The notes under the pieces: generated by a model
Database searches by the model: none
The model's input: the letters and a program-made list of their open reading frames with translations, nothing else
What the model was told of the DNA's origin: nothing
NCBI GenBank assembly: GCA_963663635.2
Contig: CAXXMY010000011.1
Coordinates: 1 to 64,000 of the forward strand
DNA: 64,000 nucleotides
Reading direction: 5' to 3'
Source: Poriferisodalis sp963663635
GTDB taxonomy: Bacteria; Actinomycetota; Acidimicrobiia; Acidimicrobiales; Poriferisodalaceae
Program-made: the position numbers and the translations under genes
In this document: positions 8,318 through 16,113 of the stretch, piece by piece
Numbering within the stretch: position 1 is the stretch's first letter
Layout: every line of letters begins with the position of its first letter

Positions 8318-8415
8318 CCCCTGGCAGGCGCTCGTGTCGCGGCCGAGGTTCTCGACGAGAAAGTCGGCGCTGATGCGACCGTGCCTGCCGTTGCCGTTGA
8401 CGAAGGGCTGCTCAT
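8318..8415 (-). pseudogene. Internally deleted mobile mystery protein B (Fic) gene
   Basis: Downstream of mmpA, the ATG at 8415 overlaps the mmpA stop (ATGA). Only a few codons later a different frame reads PFVNGNGRHGRISADFLVENLG, which is the Fic active-site loop HPFxxGNGRxxR with the histidine changed to glutamine. Fic domains transfer AMP or similar groups to target proteins. The N-terminal two thirds of the gene and its C-terminus are gone; the remnant stops at the Kef-like gene. The nucleotide order indicates deletion between the start codon and the Fic motif. Confidence 0.7.
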
Positions 8416-8888
8416 CGCGGGTTGCCTTGCTCGGAGCGCCAGAGATCGCGCCGGCGCTCGAATTCGAAGGCGAGGTCTGTGATCTGGGCTTCGAGATCGC
8501 TGGACGTGACCTCTTGGTCCTCAAGCCGCGAGTGAGCGGTGACGTTTCGCAGGTGTTTGATGGCCCTGCGCCGGGCCTGATCAGCGACCATTTCGTCGAG
8601 GCCGGTGCGAGGCACCAGCACATAAACGAGGTCGCAGTTCATGGCGTCGGCAGCCCGGGCGAGGGTGTCGAGCTTGATGGTTTGTTCCCGCTCGCCGCGT
8701 TCAATGGCGGGGACGCGTGACTGGTGAACGCCCATGCGGCGAGCCAAGTCCCCGCTGGTCATCCCCAGCGCATCACGCAGTGTGCGCACCCATCCTTGGG
8801 TGGGTGGGGCAAGTTCGGACAGGTTGCCGTGCCGGCTTAGACGTTGGTCGAGCCGGCGCCGTGATTGGGCTTGTTGGTCTCGAAGCAT
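8412..8888 (-). CDS. Mobile mystery protein A (Xre-type regulator), copy 1
   Basis: A 158-residue protein. An N-terminal basic helix is followed by GWVRTLRDALGMTSGDLARRMGVHQSRVPAIE, an Xre-type HTH with the spacing and flanking PPTQGW segment typical of mobile mystery protein A. The sequence then gives DTLARAADAMNCDLVYVLVP, the family's conserved post-HTH motif. These proteins normally precede a Fic-domain protein (mobile mystery B) and probably act as antitoxin/repressor. Here the partner is deleted. The C-terminal extension (RRAIKHLRNVTAHSRLEDQ) aligns by eye with copy 2 at 12165-12632. An AT-rich promoter region lies upstream. Confidence 0.8.
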   Translation of the reverse strand: MLRDQQAQSRRRLDQRLSRHGNLSELAPPTQGWVRTLRDALGMTSGDLARRMGVHQSRVPAIERGEREQTIKLDTLARAADAMNCDLVYVLVPRTGLDEMVADQARRRAIKHLRNVTAHSRLEDQEVTSSDLEAQITDLAFEFERRRDLWRSEQGNPR

Positions 8889-9000
8889 CTGTCACCTGAC
8901 AGCTCGTCAGATATCTATAAGTATCCATATCTGCTCTAGATAAGTATATATCTATCATTTAAAACAGGCTATTACAATATATATAACGCTTCGCTAGAGG
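8889..9000 (-). promoter_or_regulatory. AT-rich upstream region of mmpA copy 1
   Basis: About 110 bp of strongly AT-rich sequence in a GC-rich window, with overlapping palindromic stretches such as AGATATCTATAAGT and ATATATCTATCATTT. It must hold the mmpA promoter and possibly its operator. The exact -10 and -35 boxes cannot be chosen with confidence. Confidence 0.35.
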
Positions 9001-9035
9001 CATGTGGCTCGACCGCAGCCGCGTCGGGTGGCGGG

Positions 9036-9361
9036 TCAGTCGGGGATCCAGTCTTCGGTTTCGAGGCCGAGCCCGTCGGCGATGCGGTTGGCGTAGGCGT
9101 AGTAGCCGACCATCTCGACGATGTCGAGGACGTCGCGGTCAGAGAAGCCGGCCGATCGCAGCGCGTCGACGTCGGCGTCGTCCATCGCGCCCGGCGTGGT
9201 CGTCAGCTTGACTGCGAATTCGAGCATCGCTGTTCGTTTCGGCGACAGCGCTGCGGTTGTCCAGTCGTGTTCGATCGCTGCGACGAGTTCGTCGTCGTTG
9301 ATCAGCCGGCGCCGAGCGCGCCGTCCCAGGAGTCGTCGGGAATGACCGTGATGCGTGCCAT
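9036..9361 (-). pseudogene. AhpD-like peroxidase-related protein, internal deletion
   Basis: ATG 9361 starts MARITVIPDDSWDGAL, the usual N-terminus of peroxidase-related carboxymuconolactone-decarboxylase-fold proteins. After a frame change comes the C-terminal third: LINDDELVAAIEHDW, then LEFAVKLTTTPGAMDDADV and GYYAYANRIADGLGLE. The middle, including the CxxC redox motif, is missing, so the gene is about 110 codons instead of about 190. The insertion sequence lies 20 bp from its start, which may be linked to the damage. Confidence 0.65.
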
Positions 9362-9380
9362 GAGCCAGCGTTTCACACTG

Positions 9381-10411
9381 CTAGATGATTAGTTCCAAGG
9401 TTTTAGTGGTCGTATGCGGTGAGTGAGCGTGCTGGTCGGGTGTGTCGGTAGGTCTCGTTGTGCCAGAAGGCGGCGGTGAGGGCGAGGAGTCGGGCGCCGA
9501 TGCGCACGGCGACGCCGGTTTTGGTGCGTGCTTTGTGGCGTTCGAGGGTGAGCTGGCCTTTGAGGGTCTGGATGATCGATTCGGTGATCTGGCGCAGGGG
9601 CCGCAGGAACTTTGCGCCGGGACGTGGGGCCTCGGTTCGGGTGGCGGGGCGCAGCACGGTGATGCCGGCGTTGTTGAGGTCGGCTTCGAACGCTTTGGAG
9701 CGGTAGCGGTTGTCGGCGATGAGGGTCTGGCCCGGCCGGGCGATGCGGGCCGCGTCGATCATGTCGGCGCAGACGTCGCGTTCGTCGGCTTTCGCGCCGG
9801 CGAGAGCGAACGCGACCCGCAGCCCCGCCGGGGTGGCGACAAGGTGCAGCCGCAGGCCCCAGAACCAGCGGGAATGCGACGCGCGCCAGCCGTATTGGGC
9901 CCATCCCGCGAGGCCGGAGCGCTTTTGGGTCTCGCGGCTTCGGCCGCACTCGACCGGCGTGGAGTCCACCAGCCACACGTCGTGGTGCCACGACTCGCAC
10001 TCGCGTGCGAGGCATCCCATGACACCTGCGATCATCTCGGCGCTGCGCCGCAGCCGCTTGTTGTAGCCGTCGCGGTTGGGCAGATACGGGAACCACGGCC
10101 GAAGATGCGCATGGGCGTAGCGCACGAACTGCGACTCGTTGTCGAACCCCAACAGCGCCGAGATCACCGCCAAGGTGACCAGCTCCGCGTCCGACAGCTT
10201 CGGAGCGAACCCCACCACAGGCCGCTGCGGCGCCCACCCAGGGTTCTGCGCCAACAGGTCATCGATCCTCACATACAGTGCGGTCGCGAGGGTGACCCGA
10301 GTCCGGGCCCATGCTGAGAACCTCCAAGATCGAAGCGTGAATACACACCCCGAGCTTGGACACCCTCACCCCACAACCGGTGGACCCCACCCCTTGGAAC
10401 TAATCATCTAG
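9381..10411. mobile_element. Insertion sequence with CTAG-flanked 16-bp inverted repeats
   Basis: ATGATTAGTTCCAAGG at 9385-9400 and its exact reverse complement at 10392-10407 bracket a transposase gene. Both ends are flanked by CTAG (9381-9384 and 10408-10411), so either a CTAG target duplication surrounds a 16-bp repeat or the repeat is 20 bp. CTAG duplication is known for IS5-type elements; the transposase itself looks closest to the IS982/IS5 DDE group. About 1.03 kb, apparently complete. Confidence 0.9.
9403..10272 (-). CDS. DDE transposase (IS982/IS5-like)
   Basis: A 289-residue transposase from GTG 10272. The N-terminal part (KLSDAELVTLAVISALLGF, then FPYLPNRDGYNKRLRR) is the helical DNA-binding region of IS982-like enzymes. 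The catalytic acids are visible in VWLVDSTPVEC (first D), AGAKADERD (second D region) and ITESIIQTLKGQLTLERH (E). Length is normal for the group and no frameshift is seen, so it may be functional. The gene fills nearly the whole element. Confidence 0.88.
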   Translation of the reverse strand: MRIDDLLAQNPGWAPQRPVVGFAPKLSDAELVTLAVISALLGFDNESQFVRYAHAHLRPWFPYLPNRDGYNKRLRRSAEMIAGVMGCLARECESWHHDVWLVDSTPVECGRSRETQKRSGLAGWAQYGWRASHSRWFWGLRLHLVATPAGLRVAFALAGAKADERDVCADMIDAARIARPGQTLIADNRYRSKAFEADLNNAGITVLRPATRTEAPRPGAKFLRPLRQITESIIQTLKGQLTLERHKARTKTGVAVRIGARLLALTAAFWHNETYRHTRPARSLTAYDH

Positions 10412-10544
10412 ACGGTGTATCCATCCGCGGGCAGCGATGGCTGGCTGAGGATCCGGGCTGTGGTGGGCCGACGTTGACTTCTCGTGCGGTCGTGGCCGCG
10501 GCAATGAACGCGCTGAGGATGTGCGCAGTTGGCAAGATGGACGG

Positions 10545-11930
10545 GTGACAGATCTGGCCCGCAATCGCATTGCTCCGACGGAGCTTTCAGAGCAGCACGT
10601 TGTTGACGCGGTCTCCCGCATAGCGGCACGTGACCCCGATTTGGCTCGCGAGGCCGGCGATGTGTACGAGTCGTTGACCTGGGGCGAAGGGCCGGGAGTG
10701 CTGCGTCAGGCCGGGCTGCAGGAATGGCTGTGGTACATCGTGCCGACGAAGTATCTCACCGACGAGGTCGGCTACATGGGCCGGCTGGCGGCGGTGGCAG
10801 CGGAGTTGTTCGACGAGTTGGGGCTGCTCGCATATGCGGCAATCTGCCGGTCGTCCGAGACCGCAGCCGTCCATGCCGCTTACGACCGCAGCGACAGCGA
10901 GGGCATTTCGGCGCTGCGCAAGGCGATGCAGCGCTCGGGGATCGATCCGCCCGACCTGGCCGATTTCGGATGGAGCCCGGTGATGGGGCCCGAGGAGGCC
11001 ACGGCCAGCTCGGCGGTGCAGGATGCACTCGAACGTGCGATTGCGGCGGGGGAACTCGCCGTAGGCCGCCGCGGCTGGCGGGCAGCGCAAGCCGCCGTCG
11101 CCACGGCAGCCCTGGACGGCGACCATCCGATCCTGCCGGGCCAGTCGTGGCGGACCGCTGTGATCACCGAGCGGCTCGAGAGGTGGATCGCCGCCGTGTC
11201 GGGGCGCAGCGAGCAGTTGTCCGCGGCGCGGGCGAGGGTGGCGAATCGGCTGCTGAATCGGGTCGACCCGCCGGCCGGTGCACAGGAATCGCTTGGCTCG
11301 GTGCTGTGGCTGCTCGAACGGTTCGGTGACGAGCAGACACTGACCCAGGCCGGCTATCTCAAGCCGGCGTTCGTGCAGTCGGTGCAGCGCGACCGGCCCT
11401 GGACGTACCGCTACGAGCTGGATCGGCCGCCTCGCACAGAGACCGACGACGTGGTGCTGTATCACCTTCGACGGTGGCTGCAGCGTGTCGGTGCGTTGCA
11501 GAAGCGCAAGTCGTCGCTGCGCCGGACTGCTGCCGGAACCGAGATGACCGCGGACTGGCGACGGGCGTGGGATCGGCTCACCCGGCATCTCGTGCCGCCG
11601 GGCTGGGAAGGCTTCGTCGCCGAGACGGCGGCACTGCACTTGATCGACCGCGGCAGCGAGCTGTCTCACGAAGAGCTGACCACCTCGGTGGCTGCGGTGG
11701 CGGTGGACATGGGCTGGGCATCCACTGCCGGCGGAGTGCAAGCGACGCCGTCGGCGATGGCGGTGTCGTGGGCGCTGAGCGAGTCGCTCAGCTCGTGGAG
11801 GGCGTGCGGCCTGGTCGCCGACAGCGGTGACTGGCAGGACCGGCGCCTCGCGCTGACCGAAGTAGGTGTCGCTGCCGCGCTGACCTACCTGCGGCACGTC
11901 GGGGCGGGTCCTCGCGACTCGCCTTGGTAG
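10545..11930 (+). CDS. Hypothetical protein (461 aa)
   Basis: Starts at GTG 10545 (VTDLARNRIAPTELSE). A soluble, helix-rich protein without signal peptide. The middle part (LTQAGYLKPAFVQSVQ, followed by VVLYHLRRWLQRVGALQKR and later LALTEVGVAAALTYL) recalls the C-terminal region of pRiA4b ORF-3-like proteins, where a 'LTxaGyLkpa' motif precedes winged-helix-like segments. That resemblance is weak and gives no function. It lies between the insertion sequence and the second mmpA and is unrelated to either by operon structure. Confidence 0.6.
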   Translation: MTDLARNRIAPTELSEQHVVDAVSRIAARDPDLAREAGDVYESLTWGEGPGVLRQAGLQEWLWYIVPTKYLTDEVGYMGRLAAVAAELFDELGLLAYAAICRSSETAAVHAAYDRSDSEGISALRKAMQRSGIDPPDLADFGWSPVMGPEEATASSAVQDALERAIAAGELAVGRRGWRAAQAAVATAALDGDHPILPGQSWRTAVITERLERWIAAVSGRSEQLSAARARVANRLLNRVDPPAGAQESLGSVLWLLERFGDEQTLTQAGYLKPAFVQSVQRDRPWTYRYELDRPPRTETDDVVLYHLRRWLQRVGALQKRKSSLRRTAAGTEMTADWRRAWDRLTRHLVPPGWEGFVAETAALHLIDRGSELSHEELTTSVAAVAVDMGWASTAGGVQATPSAMAVSWALSESLSSWRACGLVADSGDWQDRRLALTEVGVAAALTYLRHVGAGPRDSPW

Positions 11931-12038
11931 GCGGAGCACGCGGGGCGGCTCAGCAGTCGGCCATGGCGGCCAGTGCGGCGCGCATCTCGGATCGTCGATG
12001 AGGCAGGGCGCAGACTCGTTGCGCCAGGCGCGATTCGT

Positions 12039-12115
12039 TTGACAATCTATCGATTGTTTTGATAGGCACTTAACACTACAGTTAGATTGTGAAATACAGA
12101 TCAATCGACTATGTT
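12039..12115 (+). promoter_or_regulatory. Promoter/operator region of mmpA copy 2
   Basis: An AT-rich stretch upstream of the second mmpA. TTGTGA (12087-12092), a 17-bp spacer and TATGTT (12110-12115) make a plausible promoter. Further upstream CAATC-TATC-GATTG (12043-12056) is a perfect inverted repeat suited to a dimeric HTH repressor. Confidence 0.4.
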
Positions 12116-12164
12116 TGCGTAGTGGATCGAAGAGCCCCTTCGCCTGCTGTATGAGGTTGCGATC

Positions 12165-12632
12165 ATGAAGAGCACACGAGCCATCGCACGCGATCGCCTT
12201 GACGATCGCCTCTCGCGTCTCAGACCGTTAGCTGAAGTGGCGCGGCTGCACACAGGGTGGATTCGGGCGTTGCGAGATGCCTTGGGCATGTCCGGTGCAG
12301 ACCTCGCACGACGCATGGGCGTCAGCCAGCAGCGAATACCCGCGATCGAACGCGGTGAGAAGAACATGACGATCAAGCTCGACACGCTGATGCGCGCTGC
12401 CGACGCATTGGACTGCGAGCTCGTCTACGCACTCGTCCCCCGCTCGAGCCTCAATGACATGGTCACCGCGCAGGCGCAACGCAGAGCATCCGAGCATGTG
12501 CGTCGAGTCACCCAGCACTCCCGCCTCGAGGGTCAACAGCCCGCCGCCGCCGACATCGCCGCGCAGATCGAAGAGCTCGCCGCAGACTTCGCTGAGCGTC
12601 GCAGGCTGTGGAGCAGCACCCAAGAGCGATGA
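12165..12632 (+). CDS. Mobile mystery protein A (Xre-type regulator), copy 2
   Basis: A 155-residue paralogue of the 8412-8888 product. It has a basic N-terminal helix, then GWIRALRDALGMSGADLARRMGVSQQRIPAIE (HTH) and DTLMRAADALDCELVYALVP, the conserved family motif, and the same type of C-terminal tail (ASEHVRRVTQHSRLEGQQ). ATG 12165 has GAGG 8 nt upstream. The stop overlaps the start of the mmpB remnant (ATGA). The two copies lie in opposite orientation about 3.3 kb apart with the insertion sequence between them. Confidence 0.82.
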   Translation: MKSTRAIARDRLDDRLSRLRPLAEVARLHTGWIRALRDALGMSGADLARRMGVSQQRIPAIERGEKNMTIKLDTLMRAADALDCELVYALVPRSSLNDMVTAQAQRRASEHVRRVTQHSRLEGQQPAAADIAAQIEELAADFAERRRLWSSTQER

Positions 12633-12691
12633 GCACCTGGTTCTTCCCCGCCGGCGACGTCGCTGACTTGCTGAGCTTCGCCCGGAGCTAG
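12629..12691 (+). pseudogene. mmpB (Fic) remnant after mmpA copy 2
   Basis: A 20-codon frame from the ATGA overlap: MSTWFFPAGDVADLLSFARS. The last ten residues match the usual C-terminal ending of mobile mystery B Fic proteins (aDrGDyapLLaFARS pattern). The gene has thus lost everything between its first codons and its last ones, including the whole Fic domain, while start overlap and stop codon remain. Confidence 0.6.
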
Positions 12692-12731
12692 ACGCGACTT
12701 GGGGTGCCTCAGGCACAGGGGAGGTGACGCG

Positions 12732-13243
12732 GTGACCGATGACGACTTGTATGACGACGACTTCTATGACGACGACTACTGCCTGCCCAACGGTCTGTCC
12801 GGCGAGGCGCTGGCGATTCCGTCAGCGAATCCCAAGAACTTCTTTCAGGCGATATCCGACACCGACGCAATGCATCGCCAGAACCTGTGGGGGAAGTTCT
12901 TTCTGCCCGACGGGCCGGGTCATTCCGGTCAGCCCGGCCCGAAATCGACGCAGCCCGCATCGGCGCGCAAGGCCACAGCCGGGGCGGCTCGGCGGTGCTG
13001 AGCGCCGCTTCAGTGCACCTTGGGGCAGCGTCCGATGCTCCGAAGCTCATCGGGGTGTACGCCGCCTTCATCCTGCCGACGTCAGACGAGTCAGATCCCG
13101 AACTGGTCGATCTCGACGGCTTCCTCTACGCCTTCAATGCGGGGTACGCCGTACGTGGCGCCCACATCGGCGGGAGCCCCGAGCCCGCGCCGTTGTTCGT
13201 TCAAGACATGACCGAGTTCTGGATCGGCGTGATGGGAGTTTGA
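12732..13243 (+). pseudogene. Dienelactone-hydrolase-like alpha/beta hydrolase, deleted and frameshifted
   Basis: A strong ribosome-binding site (GGGGAGGTG) precedes GTG 12732. The first frame has an acidic start (TDDDLYDDDFYDDDY) and LSGEALAIPSANPKNFF...LWGKFFLPDG, the N-terminus of a dienelactone hydrolase-like esterase. The sequence then jumps frame to ARIGAQGHSRGGSAVLSAAS, which carries the nucleophile elbow GHSRGG, and continues to a stop at 13243. The roughly 100 residues expected between, with the oxyanion-hole strand, are missing, and the C-terminal catalytic histidine region is absent. Confidence 0.6.
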
Positions 13244-13394
13244 GGCCGGCGTTGGGCTGAGGGCGAACACTTGTCACACCCCCCTTCTACGGTGCTTGCT
13301 ATGTCCTCGAGTACCCGAGAGCTCCCGGTTGGCAGTCAGCGGTTGTCGCGCCGGCCAATCGTGAGCGGGTGCCTGTCGCAGCTGCGTGCACGGT

Positions 13395-14290
13395 TGGCGC
13401 AGCGACAAAGACCTGCCCGAGTCTCAGCGACGCAGCGTTGCTCATCGAGCTGCCGACGTGCTCGCCCACCTGCTCACCGCAGACAGTCCACGAGATGCGA
13501 GTTCACCACGAGGCGAAGACCAAACTGACGAGCACCCAACAGACGCAGCCGCCTCAGGCGAAGGCTCGACAACCTCCGCAATGGCATGTTGGGCGCAGCA
13601 CCCGTCCACCACACGGGCCAGCAGGCGGTGCGCAACACGCCAAGCGCGATTGAGACATCCGAATCCGCCGGACTCGTCCTGCCCCCCGAATCCGGAGCCT
13701 GGGCCACGACGTGCATTCCCGCACCGCCATTGCTGGCGGCACCAGGTGTCACTGGGGTCACCGAGACCGGCACCGAGCTGAGTGCCGCCGAGTTACGCAC
13801 CTTGGCATGCGATACCAGCGTCGTGCCCGCCGTTATGGGTGGCGCAAGCGAAGTGCTTGACGTCGGTCGAGCCACGCGCACCATCCCACCGGCGATTCGG
13901 CGGGCGCTGATCGCACGCGATCAAGGCTGTGTGTGGCCCGGCTGCGAGCGAGCCCCGATCCATTGCGATGGTCACCACATCCAGCACTGGATCGACGACG
14001 GGCCCACCAGCCTGACCAACCTCGCGTTGCTCTGCCACAGCCACCACCACCGACTCCACGAGCACAACCTGATGTTGCACCCGCCATCGGATCAGGCCCC
14101 GCCTGGCATTGGATGGACCGTCACACCAGCGCCACCCCGCCCGCCCCAGCACCAAGCAGAACTGCTGATCCCAGTAGTCGGGATACCGTCAGGCACCTGT
14201 CGCACGGTCACGAAGCGGGGTGGCAAGGCGGGGAAGCATCAGCGGGAAGCAAGACTCGGAAGCCGAACGGGAAAACGGAGCGGGCAAGCA
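13395..14290 (+). pseudogene. DUF222/HNH endonuclease remnant
   Basis: The C-terminal half of a DUF222-HNH protein: LRTLACDTSVVPAVMGGASEVLDVGRATRTIP, then the HNH core ARDQGCVWPGCERAP...DGHHIQHW...LLCHSHHHRLHEHN. Upstream, a short out-of-frame piece (DLPESQRRSVAHRAADVLAHLL, near 13405-13470) looks like the preceding DUF222 helix. The N-terminal DUF222 domain and a start codon are lacking. The open frame begins at 13586 and runs without a stop into the PPOX gene. Such HNH genes are abundant in actinobacteria and are often degraded. Confidence 0.65.
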
Positions 14291-14920
14291 ATGGACAGTC
14301 AAGTCACCGACACCACGGCACTGCGGGAGATCTATCGCCAGCCGAGCAAGCTGGTGGCCAGCAAGAACGTCCCCGCAATCGATGCCGAATCGGCTCGCTT
14401 TCTGGAGAGGTCGCCGCTGTGCGTGCTGGCGACCCACGGCCCCGGCGGAACCGACGCATCGCCCCGAGGCGGACCTGCTGGGTTCGCCCGGGTGCTCGAT
14501 GACGGCGCACGCTTGGCTTTCGGCGACCTGAGCGGAAACAACCGCCTCGACTCCTACACCAACTTCTTGGACAACCCCCAAGTCGGCCTGATCTTCTTCG
14601 TGCCGGGGACCGACCACACCGTCAGGATCAACGGCACTGCCTCGCTGACTACCGATCCCGATGTCTGCGCGGCCACTGCAGTAGGGGACCGGGTTCCGAA
14701 GACCGCCGTAGTGGTCGATGTCGATGAGTGCTTCCTCCACTGTGCGAAGGCGTTGCTGCGGGCCAACATCTGGGACACCTCGACTTGGCCGGAGGGCGAC
14801 GTTCCCACCGCAGGCGAGATCCTCGCGGCCCAGCACGAGCTGCAGGCCGAGCCTGAAGACATCGACCGAAACCTCGAATCCGCCTACTCAGCCACGCTGT
14901 GGGCCGACGCGGGCTCATAG
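14291..14920 (+). CDS. PPOX-type FMN-dependent flavoprotein (MSMEG_1061-like)
   Basis: A 209-residue protein from ATG 14291. LCVLATHGPGGTDASPRGGPAGFARVLD and LAFGDLSGNNRLDSYTNFLDNP match the FMN-binding split-barrel of pyridoxamine-phosphate-oxidase-like proteins; GLIFFVPGTDHTVRINGTASL is the second half, and FLHCAKALLRANIWD the C-terminal helix seen in the MSMEG_1061 family. It probably binds FMN or F420 and reduces an unknown substrate. The frame is continuous with the HNH remnant upstream, so a fusion protein could be made if transcription and initiation start farther up; the internal ATG is the expected start. Confidence 0.75.
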   Translation: MDSQVTDTTALREIYRQPSKLVASKNVPAIDAESARFLERSPLCVLATHGPGGTDASPRGGPAGFARVLDDGARLAFGDLSGNNRLDSYTNFLDNPQVGLIFFVPGTDHTVRINGTASLTTDPDVCAATAVGDRVPKTAVVVDVDECFLHCAKALLRANIWDTSTWPEGDVPTAGEILAAQHELQAEPEDIDRNLESAYSATLWADAGS

Positions 14921-14972
14921 CCGCCCGCACGACCCCGCGGGCGTCGCCGTGTCCGCGCCGACGACCGCCTTG

Positions 14973-15070
14973 CTAGGAGGGTGGTCGGAAAGTCGCTTTT
15001 GGGTGTTTGAACAATGCAGGTCAGAGGCTTGCAGTCTGGGCCTGACACCTATTGCCGACCACCGTCCTAG
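14973..15070. mobile_element. MITE-like element A
   Basis: 98 bp with 16-bp terminal inverted repeats: CTAGGAGGGTGGTCGG at 14973-14988 and CCGACCACCGTCCTAG at 15055-15070, one mismatch. It is non-coding. It contains GGTCAGAGGCTTGC at 15019-15032, also present in element B. Its right CTAG is the left CTAG of element B. Confidence 0.7.
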
Positions 15071-15173
15071 GAGTCTGCTGAACAATGCCCGAATGGCTGC
15101 CTTCGCGATTACAAAACCGCTGGTCAGAGGCTTGCGGTAGTGGCCGAATCCGAATAAATCAGCAGACTCCTAG
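15067..15173. mobile_element. MITE-like element B
   Basis: 107 bp with perfect 15-bp inverted repeats: CTAGGAGTCTGCTGA at 15067-15081 and TCAGCAGACTCCTAG at 15159-15173. Non-coding. It contains GGTCAGAGGCTTGC at 15122-15135. It shares CTAG with element A on the left and with element C on the right (15170-15173). Confidence 0.75.
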
Positions 15174-15278
15174 TGCTGCGTCCGGATACCAGCGCCGGCT
15201 GCGGGAATGCCTGAAGCCAGATGCCAAGCGGCTCACGGTGAGTGGCAACAGCGCAAACGTTTGCGGACACAGCACTAG
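15170..15278. mobile_element. MITE-like element C
   Basis: 109 bp with 15-bp inverted repeats: CTAGTGCTGCGTCCG at 15170-15184 and the matching CGGACACAGCACTAG at 15264-15278, one mismatch. Non-coding. Its repeats differ from those of A and B apart from the terminal CTAG, so it is a different element type using the same target. The 80 bp to the next gene hold nothing recognisable. Confidence 0.65.
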
Positions 15279-15358
15279 CGACCGTGTTGCTGACGGCCTC
15301 GTCGAGGCGTGAGCACACCACCCGCGTCGGGCGACAAGGACGCTGTGGCGACTCCCGG

Positions 15359-16093
15359 TCAGACGGTGCGGAGCGTCTCGGTGTTGCCGTCGACGCTGAG
15401 GACTTGGCCGCTGACGTAGCGGGCTGCGTCCGAGAGCAGCCAGGCGCAGGCTTCGCCGATGTCTGTGCCGGTGATGAGCGTGCGCATCGACACCTGGTCG
15501 GTGTAGCCGGCTCTGATCGCCTCGGGGGTGGCGCCGGTGGCTGCTGCTTCCCGCTCGATGACGCCGTCCATGCGCGGGCCCTCGACGGTGCCGGGGCACA
15601 CGGCGTTGACTCGGATGCGGCGCCCGCCGAGCTCCATTGCCCAGGTCTTCGTCAGCCCCACCACTGCCCACTTCGAGGCTGCATAGGGGCTGCGCAGCGG
15701 GTAGCCGAAGATGCCGGCGGTGGAGACGATGTTGACGATCGAGCCCCCGTCGCCCAGCAGCGGCACCGCAGCGGCGGTGCAGCGGAACGTGCTGCCGACG
15801 TTGACCTGCACGCAGTGATCGAACGCCGCTGGGTCGAGGTCTTCGACCCCGCCAGTCGGGCCTGCGATGCCGACGTTGTTGACCAGCCCGTCGATGCCGC
15901 CCATCTTGGCGGCGGCTTCGAACAGCCGGGCCACATCGGCCTCGTCGGCGACGTCGTAGTGCCCGTCGACGGCTGTGTCGCGGTCGATGTCGGCGCCGAA
16001 TACTTGGGCGCCGTAACGGCGGGCCGTGGCCGCAATGGCAGCGCCGATGCCTGCGCCGGCGCCGGTCACCACGATTCGCTTGCCTTCCAACAT
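15359..16093 (-). CDS. SDR-family oxidoreductase
   Basis: A 244-residue classical short-chain dehydrogenase from ATG 16093. The cofactor motif is TGAGAGIG (residues 10-17), NNVG replaces the usual NNAG, the catalytic serine lies in IVNIVSTAG, and Tyr/Lys in YAASKWAVVGL. The acidic residue in FGADIDRD after the second strand favours NAD+ over NADP+. The tail YVSGQVLSVDGN is typical. The alcohol or ketone substrate is unknown. It ends facing the MITE chain and follows the kinase gene by about 20 nt on the same strand, so it may share its transcript. Confidence 0.82.
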   Translation of the reverse strand: MLEGKRIVVTGAGAGIGAAIAATARRYGAQVFGADIDRDTAVDGHYDVADEADVARLFEAAAKMGGIDGLVNNVGIAGPTGGVEDLDPAAFDHCVQVNVGSTFRCTAAAVPLLGDGGSIVNIVSTAGIFGYPLRSPYAASKWAVVGLTKTWAMELGGRRIRVNAVCPGTVEGPRMDGVIEREAAATGATPEAIRAGYTDQVSMRTLITGTDIGEACAWLLSDAARYVSGQVLSVDGNTETLRTV

Positions 16094-16113
16094 GAGCGGA
16101 ACGCTACGAGCCC

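Noticed and set aside
14921..15358. CRISPR-like or regulatory RNA region
   Set aside because: Repeats are inverted and of different sequence, best explained as small transposable elements.
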